Below are positions 4,967-9,064 of a stretch of DNA of 9,064 nucleotides, piece by piece. The stretch covers positions 1 to 9,064 of the forward strand of contig DYRB01000096.1 in assembly GCA_020718945.1 (NCBI GenBank), read 5' to 3'. Source of the stretch: Lamprocystis purpurea. Lineage in GTDB: Bacteria; Pseudomonadota; Gammaproteobacteria; Chromatiales; Chromatiaceae. The position numbers and the translations under genes are program-made. Position 1 is the stretch's first letter. Every line of letters starts with the position of its first letter. Below the pieces are notes generated by a model, which worked only from the letters and a program-made list of their open reading frames with translations, was not told the origin of the DNA and did no database searches.

Positions 4967-7900
4967 CGCCGGCAGGGCTGAATGTCCCCGGCCGTCTGGC
5001 GCGGGCCTTTGTCGAGTCGCGGCTCACCCTGCTCTTGATCATCGCCTTCCTGTGCTTCGGCCTCGCGGGCCTGGTCTTCACGCCGCGGGAAGAAAACCCG
5101 CAGATCGAAGTCCCGGCCATCGAGGTCGAGGTCCCCTTGCCCGGCGCGACCCCCGAGGAGGTGGAGCACATCCTGCTCTCACCGCTGGAGGCGACCCTGT
5201 CGGCGCTCGCGGGCGTTAAGCACAGCTACGGGACCGCGCTGCCCGAGGCCGCCCGGGTGCTGATCGAGTTCGAGGTCGGCCATGACAAGGAGGCGGCCCT
5301 GGTCGCCGTGGCGGAACGGCTGGGGCGTTTCGTCTTGCCGCCCGGCAGCGGCGAGCCGCGCCTCCAGGCGGTGGACGTGGACGATGTCCCCGTCTTCACC
5401 CTGGCCTTGGCATCCGCCGCGCTCGATGACTTTGCCTTGCGGCGCGTGGCCGAACGGGTCCTGGAACGGCTGCGCTCCGTCCCCGGCGTGAGCCTGGGCA
5501 GCATCGTCGGCGGGCGCCCCCGGGAGCTGCGGATCGAAACGACGCCGGAGCGCCTGCAGGCCTTCGGTCTGTCCCTCGATGCCCTGGCCGCCGCGGTCGC
5601 GGCGGCGAACACCGTCGCACCACTGGCTGCGCGGGTATACGAGGGGGAGAACCGCAACCTGCGTCTGACCGAGCGCCTGCAAGACGTGGAGCAGATTGCC
5701 GCCATTCCCCTGCAAGCCAAGGACGGTCGGGTCCTGCGCCTGGGGGACCTCGCCGAGGTCAGCGACGGCCCCAGCCCCGACCGTGCCTTCTATACCCGAT
5801 TCGGCTTTGGCCCCGCCGATCCCCGCTTCGCAGACTGGGAAGGCCGTGACCTGGCAGTTGTGACTTTAGGCATCGCCAAGCAGCAAGGCGTCAACGCCGT
5901 CGATCTGACTGCCCGTCTGCGCGAGAGGATCGAGGCCATGCGCCAGGGATTCCTGCCGCCCGAGGTCATCCCCATCGTGACCCGGGACGATGGGCAGAAG
6001 GCCGACAGCACCGTCACCCAACTGGTGGAACATCTCGGGGTCGCGGTCGCGGCGGTCAGTCTGGTCCTGCTCCTCTTTCTCGGTCCGCGCGCCGCGCTGA
6101 TCGTGGCCTGCGTCATTCCCCTGGTGCTCGCCGTGGTCATGGGCGCGGACCTGCTGGCGGGGCCCACCCTCAACCGCATCACGCTCTATGCCCTGATCCT
6201 GGCCCTCGGGATGTTGGTGGACGATGCCATCGTGGTCATCGAGAACACCCATCGCCACTACCACGCCCTGCCGGAGCGTGCCGGTGCCCCGGCGCGGGCC
6301 GATGCCGCGGTTTGGGCGACGCACGAGATCGGCAACCCGACGACCCTGGCGACCCTCACCATCGTCCTGGTCTTCCTGTCCCTGCGGCTGGTCAGCGGCA
6401 TGCTGGGCGACTACTTCCTTCCCATCGCCTTCAATGTCCCCGTGGCGATGCTGGCATCCCTATTGATCGCCTACACGGTGACGCCCTGGATGGCGCGGCG
6501 CTGGCTCCCCGCCGGTCCCACCAGCGCCGCGGGCGGCGAAGCGATGAAACGCGGGTACCGGCGCGTGCTGGCGGTCCTGCTGCGACGGACCTGGCTGCGG
6601 CGTGGGTTCTACCTGGCCGTCGTTGTCCTGTTCCTGGGGTCGCTCGTGCAGCCGGCCTGGCAGTTCGTGCGCCCGGCGGGCGTTGCCGGGGCGGTCTCCG
6701 TCGGCGGCGTACCGCTCGCCTTCCTGCCCAAGGACGACAAGAACACCTTTCTCGTCCATATCCATCTGCCGGAGACCACGCCGATCGAGGTCACGGATGC
6801 GCTCGCGCGCGAGGTCGAGGCGCTGCTTCGCCGCCATCCGCAGGTGCGCGACTTCACGACGCACGTGGGCTTGCCGGCGATCATCGATTTCAACGGCCTG
6901 CTCAAGGGCAGCGGCGGCAATCTCGGCCCCCAGTATGCGGAGATCCGCGTCAACCTGGTGGAAAAGGGGACGCGCGACGCCACCAGCATTGCCCTGGTGT
7001 TGGCGCTGCGGCCCTTGGTGGCGGCCATCGCCGCGCGCTATCCCGGCGGGGTGGTTCAGCTCGTGGAAGATCCGCCCGGACCGCCGGTGCGGGCCACCGT
7101 CCTGGCGGAGCTCTACGGGCCGGACCTGGCGGTGCTCGACGACTTGGCGGGGCGGGCGGCGGGAGCCTTCCGCGAGACCCACGATATGGCGGAGGTGTGG
7201 ACCGGGGTGCCTGCCGAGGTGCCGGAATACCGGTTGCGGGTCCACCGGGACAAGGCAGCGCTCGCCGGGGTGGACCCGGCGCAGATCGCCACGGCCCTGC
7301 GCCGTCTGCTCGATGGCGAGACCCTGACCTTCGCGACCCCGCCCGGGGAGCGCGCGCCGGTCCCGGTGAGACTCCATATCCCCAGAGAGGACCGGGTGGA
7401 CCCGGAGACCCTGAGTCGCGCCTACGTGGAGAACCCGGCCGGCCAGCGCATCCCGCTGTCCATGGTGGTGGAGGTCGCTACTGCGACCACACCCAAACCC
7501 ATCCAGCACAAGAACGGCGAGCGGGTACAGTACGTCGGCGGGGAGCTGGCGGCCAGTGCGCCGGTCTACGCCATCCTCGACCTCGACCGCCGGATCGACG
7601 GGCTGGACCTGGGCGATGCAGGACGGCTCGTCACGGCCAACCTCGGCCTCCAGCCGGTGCGGCCCGACGCGCTGAAGGGCTATCAGCTCCTCTGGGAGGG
7701 CGAGCTGCGCTTGACCCTGGACGCCTTCAGGGACATGGGGCTGGCGCTGGGCCTGGCGCTCGTCGCGATCTTTCTGCTCCTGGTCGGCTACTACCGATCC
7801 TTCCGGCTGGCCGGCCTGGCCCTGGTCCCCGTGCCCTTGGGGCTCATCGGCGTGTTTCCCGCCCACTGGCTGCTCGGCACCACCTTCTCGGCGGCCTCCA

Positions 7901-8220
7901 TGGTCGGCGTCATCGCCCTGGCGGGTGTGGTCATCCGCAACTCGCTCATGATCATCGACTTCATCCAGGATCGCCTGAGCACCGGCATCGGGCTGGAAGA
8001 TGGCCTCCTGGACGCCGGGGCAGTGCGGCTGCGCCCGATCCTGCTGACGACGCTGGCCATCGCGCTGGGCACTTGGATCATGGTCCCCGATCCGGTGTTC
8101 GGCGGGCTGGCCATTGCGTTGATCTTTGGGGCCATGTCGTCCGCAGTCTTTTCCTTACTCCTGGTGCCGTTGTTGTATCGCTCGCTTCATCGACCAGACC
8201 GCACGACTGGTGGAGCCTGA
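4963..8220 (+). CDS. RND-family efflux permease (AcrB-like, inner membrane)
   Basis: A 1085-residue proton-driven RND transporter, of full family length. It starts at ATG 4963, overlapping the adaptor stop (ATGA). Membrane segment 1 is at about 21-39, followed by the first large periplasmic loop (about 40-355). Segments 2-6 lie at about 357-510, and segment 4 carries the proton-relay pair D420-D421 in 'GMLVDDAIVVIEN'. Segment 7 is near 548-566, then the second periplasmic loop (about 570-920), and segments 8-12 lie at about 924-1070. In segment 10, 'VVIRNSLMIIDF' puts R992 where AcrB has the relay residue K940. Segment 11 opens with 'RPILLTTLAIALG'. Substrate cannot be deduced: typical heavy-metal (CzcA) signatures are not obvious, so drugs, solvents or metabolites are more likely. 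Long ORFs in other frames of this gene are shadows. Confidence 0.96.
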   Translation: MTPAGLNVPGRLARAFVESRLTLLLIIAFLCFGLAGLVFTPREENPQIEVPAIEVEVPLPGATPEEVEHILLSPLEATLSALAGVKHSYGTALPEAARVLIEFEVGHDKEAALVAVAERLGRFVLPPGSGEPRLQAVDVDDVPVFTLALASAALDDFALRRVAERVLERLRSVPGVSLGSIVGGRPRELRIETTPERLQAFGLSLDALAAAVAAANTVAPLAARVYEGENRNLRLTERLQDVEQIAAIPLQAKDGRVLRLGDLAEVSDGPSPDRAFYTRFGFGPADPRFADWEGRDLAVVTLGIAKQQGVNAVDLTARLRERIEAMRQGFLPPEVIPIVTRDDGQKADSTVTQLVEHLGVAVAAVSLVLLLFLGPRAALIVACVIPLVLAVVMGADLLAGPTLNRITLYALILALGMLVDDAIVVIENTHRHYHALPERAGAPARADAAVWATHEIGNPTTLATLTIVLVFLSLRLVSGMLGDYFLPIAFNVPVAMLASLLIAYTVTPWMARRWLPAGPTSAAGGEAMKRGYRRVLAVLLRRTWLRRGFYLAVVVLFLGSLVQPAWQFVRPAGVAGAVSVGGVPLAFLPKDDKNTFLVHIHLPETTPIEVTDALAREVEALLRRHPQVRDFTTHVGLPAIIDFNGLLKGSGGNLGPQYAEIRVNLVEKGTRDATSIALVLALRPLVAAIAARYPGGVVQLVEDPPGPPVRATVLAELYGPDLAVLDDLAGRAAGAFRETHDMAEVWTGVPAEVPEYRLRVHRDKAALAGVDPAQIATALRRLLDGETLTFATPPGERAPVPVRLHIPREDRVDPETLSRAYVENPAGQRIPLSMVVEVATATTPKPIQHKNGERVQYVGGELAASAPVYAILDLDRRIDGLDLGDAGRLVTANLGLQPVRPDALKGYQLLWEGELRLTLDAFRDMGLALGLALVAIFLLLVGYYRSFRLAGLALVPVPLGLIGVFPAHWLLGTTFSAASMVGVIALAGVVIRNSLMIIDFIQDRLSTGIGLEDGLLDAGAVRLRPILLTTLAIALGTWIMVPDPVFGGLAIALIFGAMSSAVFSLLLVPLLYRSLHRPDRTTGGA

Positions 8221-8342
8221 GCGGCACATCGCGGAGGCCAGCGTCCGCTGAAGAACGCCTTGTGGCCTGCCGTTGGGGCAGACGCGGTGACTGGTCTTGG
8301 CCGTCTGCTGCCGCAACCAGGATCCAAACGGTCTTGGCGTAG

Positions 8343-8618
8343 TCAAGATTCACAAGCCTCAGCAACGACGGGAGAGGAATCCGCCAGATCCGACGCGAAT
8401 TTCTCTGAAAAAATCTGGCGGTATAACCTGAGCGACAACACCCAGGCCCGCGGCTTGCGGCTGGTCGGGGTCTGATTTCTGGTCACTTCCTCCAGCACCC
8501 TATCCACCAGGGCCAGCGACCAACCTGGCACGAACAGCAGATCGAGCGCGTCGGCGTAGGCCAGCGTGATGAGCGGCCCGGCATCGGGGAGGAGAACGAC
8601 GTCCGACGGCCTGAACAC
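8343..8618 (-). pseudogene. PIN-domain toxin, truncated (N-terminal half only)
   Basis: This minus-strand ORF of 91 residues starts at GTG 8618. Its first 52 residues match the beginning of a PIN-domain ribonuclease: a strand with the first catalytic acid ('VVLLPDAGPLITLA', D12), a hydrophobic 'LDLLFVPGWSLALVD' segment and a second acid in 'VLEEVTRNQTPTS' (E44). After about residue 53 the likeness stops, and the remaining 38 residues (ending 'VVAEACES') look unrelated. Family members usually have 130-170 residues, with two further acidic residues near the C-terminus that are absent here. I found no lost C-terminus in the other frames down to the permease stop. The gene lies 12 bases after the antitoxin-like gene, as in PIN toxin-antitoxin operons. 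Nuclease activity is probably lost. Alternatively the family variant is simply unfamiliar to me. Confidence 0.55.
8381..8421. repeat. Nine-base perfect inverted repeat
   Basis: CCGCCAGAT (8381-8389) is repeated inverted as ATCTGGCGG (8413-8421) with a 23-base AT-richer spacer. It lies within the part of the truncated PIN gene that shows no family likeness. It is not a standard terminator, since the T-run of the minus strand lies inside the loop. Confidence 0.5.
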
Positions 8619-8630
8619 ATGGGCCCCGTG

Positions 8631-8978
8631 CTAGGGCGACAGGCGATGCAGGTCGGCCGCCATCGCCTCGGTCGCAGCAGCGGAGAGCCTGGGCATGGGC
8701 AGGTGCGCCTGAGCCATCAGGAGGAACAGGTCTTCCTCACTGTCGATGCCCAGCGCCTCCATGAGCGCCAGGTCGTCGCTGCGCCCCAGGGAAAAATCGA
8801 GCAGCGCCAGGAAGTTCGCGTTGCCGGCGGTCTCCGCGGCCTCGAAGGTATCGACGAGATGGCGCAGTTCGGTGGCCAACAGGACGTTGACCGAGGTGTC
8901 GGTCTTGGCGGCCAGGGCCTCCGCCCGTTTGAGGAGGTCCCGGTCGACCGAGCCAAGGAAGTTGACGTTAGCGGACAT
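8631..8978 (-). CDS. Antitoxin-like protein with N-terminal ribbon-helix-helix-type region, partner of PIN gene
   Basis: A 115-residue minus-strand protein. The N-terminus (about 1-45) reads 'NVNFLGSVDRDLLKRAEALA' followed by 'AKTDTSVNVLLATELRHLVD', the strand-helix-helix pattern of ribbon-helix-helix DNA-binding antitoxins. The C-terminal part has 'FLALLDFSLGRSDD', 'LGIDSEEDLFLLMAQAHLPM' and a Leu/Ala-rich end, typical of small antitoxins that hold a PIN partner. I prefer ATG 8978: the weak GAG in 'GAGATATGACC' is correctly spaced for it, while ATG 8984 (two residues longer) would have it too close. The PIN-domain gene follows after 12 bases. The expected role is to bind and silence the toxin and repress the operon; with the toxin truncated, it may be an orphan. 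The family assignment is from pattern memory. Confidence 0.75.
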   Translation of the reverse strand: MSANVNFLGSVDRDLLKRAEALAAKTDTSVNVLLATELRHLVDTFEAAETAGNANFLALLDFSLGRSDDLALMEALGIDSEEDLFLLMAQAHLPMPRLSAAATEAMAADLHRLSP

Positions 8979-9027
8979 GGTCATATCTCGCAGTGGGCCT
9001 GGAGGTCAGGCTAGCACGGACCCGGGG

Positions 9028-9047
9028 GCCGAGGAACATGCCTCGGC
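9028..9047. repeat. Short hairpin upstream of the antitoxin gene
   Basis: GCCGAGG (9028-9034) and CCTCGGC (9041-9047) form a 7-base-pair perfect stem with a 6-base loop, about 50 bases upstream of the antitoxin start. It has no T-run. It could be an operator for the toxin-antitoxin operon or the end of a neighbouring transcript; the window ends too soon to decide. Confidence 0.4.
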
Positions 9048-9064
9048 GTCCAGGAGCCGCGGCT

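Noticed and set aside
6460..7866. A 468-codon minus-strand ORF inside the RND permease gene
   Set aside because: Antisense shadow: the translation is rich in Gln, Arg, Gly and His without recognisable motifs.
8278..8308. GCAGACG...CGTCTGC inverted repeat after the permease, considered as a terminator
   Set aside because: The stem is only 7 base pairs with a 17-base loop and no T-run. It is too weak to call.
6312..8342. A 676-codon + strand ORF overlapping the RND permease in another frame
   Set aside because: Its translation is rich in Arg, Gly, Pro and Ala with no domain, as expected for an alternate frame of GC-rich coding DNA. The permease frame has clear family motifs along its length.
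8260..8475. A 71-codon + strand ORF after the permease
   Set aside because: It lies opposite the PIN gene and shows no family likeness, and its start lacks a ribosome binding site.

Overview
The window is GC-rich, densely coded DNA, most likely from a gammaproteobacterium. Several predicted proteins resemble ones I associate with purple sulfur bacteria (Chromatiales). That placement is recalled protein likeness only, not a marker gene. No rRNA, tRNA, CRISPR array, transposase or phage gene is visible.

Left part (1-2577, all on the + strand): the C-terminal end of a LysR-type regulator; a small protein of unknown function 14 bases downstream; an 80-residue ORF that joins the N-terminus of a PerM/AI-2E-family membrane protein directly to its C-terminus, so that about 270-280 central residues are missing; a membrane-anchored Deg/HtrA serine protease with one PDZ domain; and a small conserved protein of unknown function whose Shine-Dalgarno spacing points to a GTG start at 2254.

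Middle (2578-3266): a hairpin between convergent genes, a minus-strand FmdB-like small Cys-rich protein with a clear -10 box and an operator-like palindrome over its predicted transcription start, then about 350 bases of non-coding DNA ending in a TetR-type operator.

Right part (3273-8220): a tightly overlapping + strand operon of a TetR repressor, an RND periplasmic adaptor and an RND inner-membrane permease. The first two genes overlap by 1 base and the next two by 4 bases. The near-palindrome just before the repressor gene suggests autoregulation. No outer-membrane channel gene is present, so the pump probably borrows a TolC-like protein from elsewhere. 

Far right (8343-8978, minus strand): a toxin-antitoxin-like pair, with an apparently complete antitoxin-type gene followed by a PIN-domain gene that has lost its C-terminal half. 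No wholly new system is evident. The most notable items are the in-frame PerM deletion, the truncated PIN toxin behind an intact antitoxin, and the two palindromic operator candidates.
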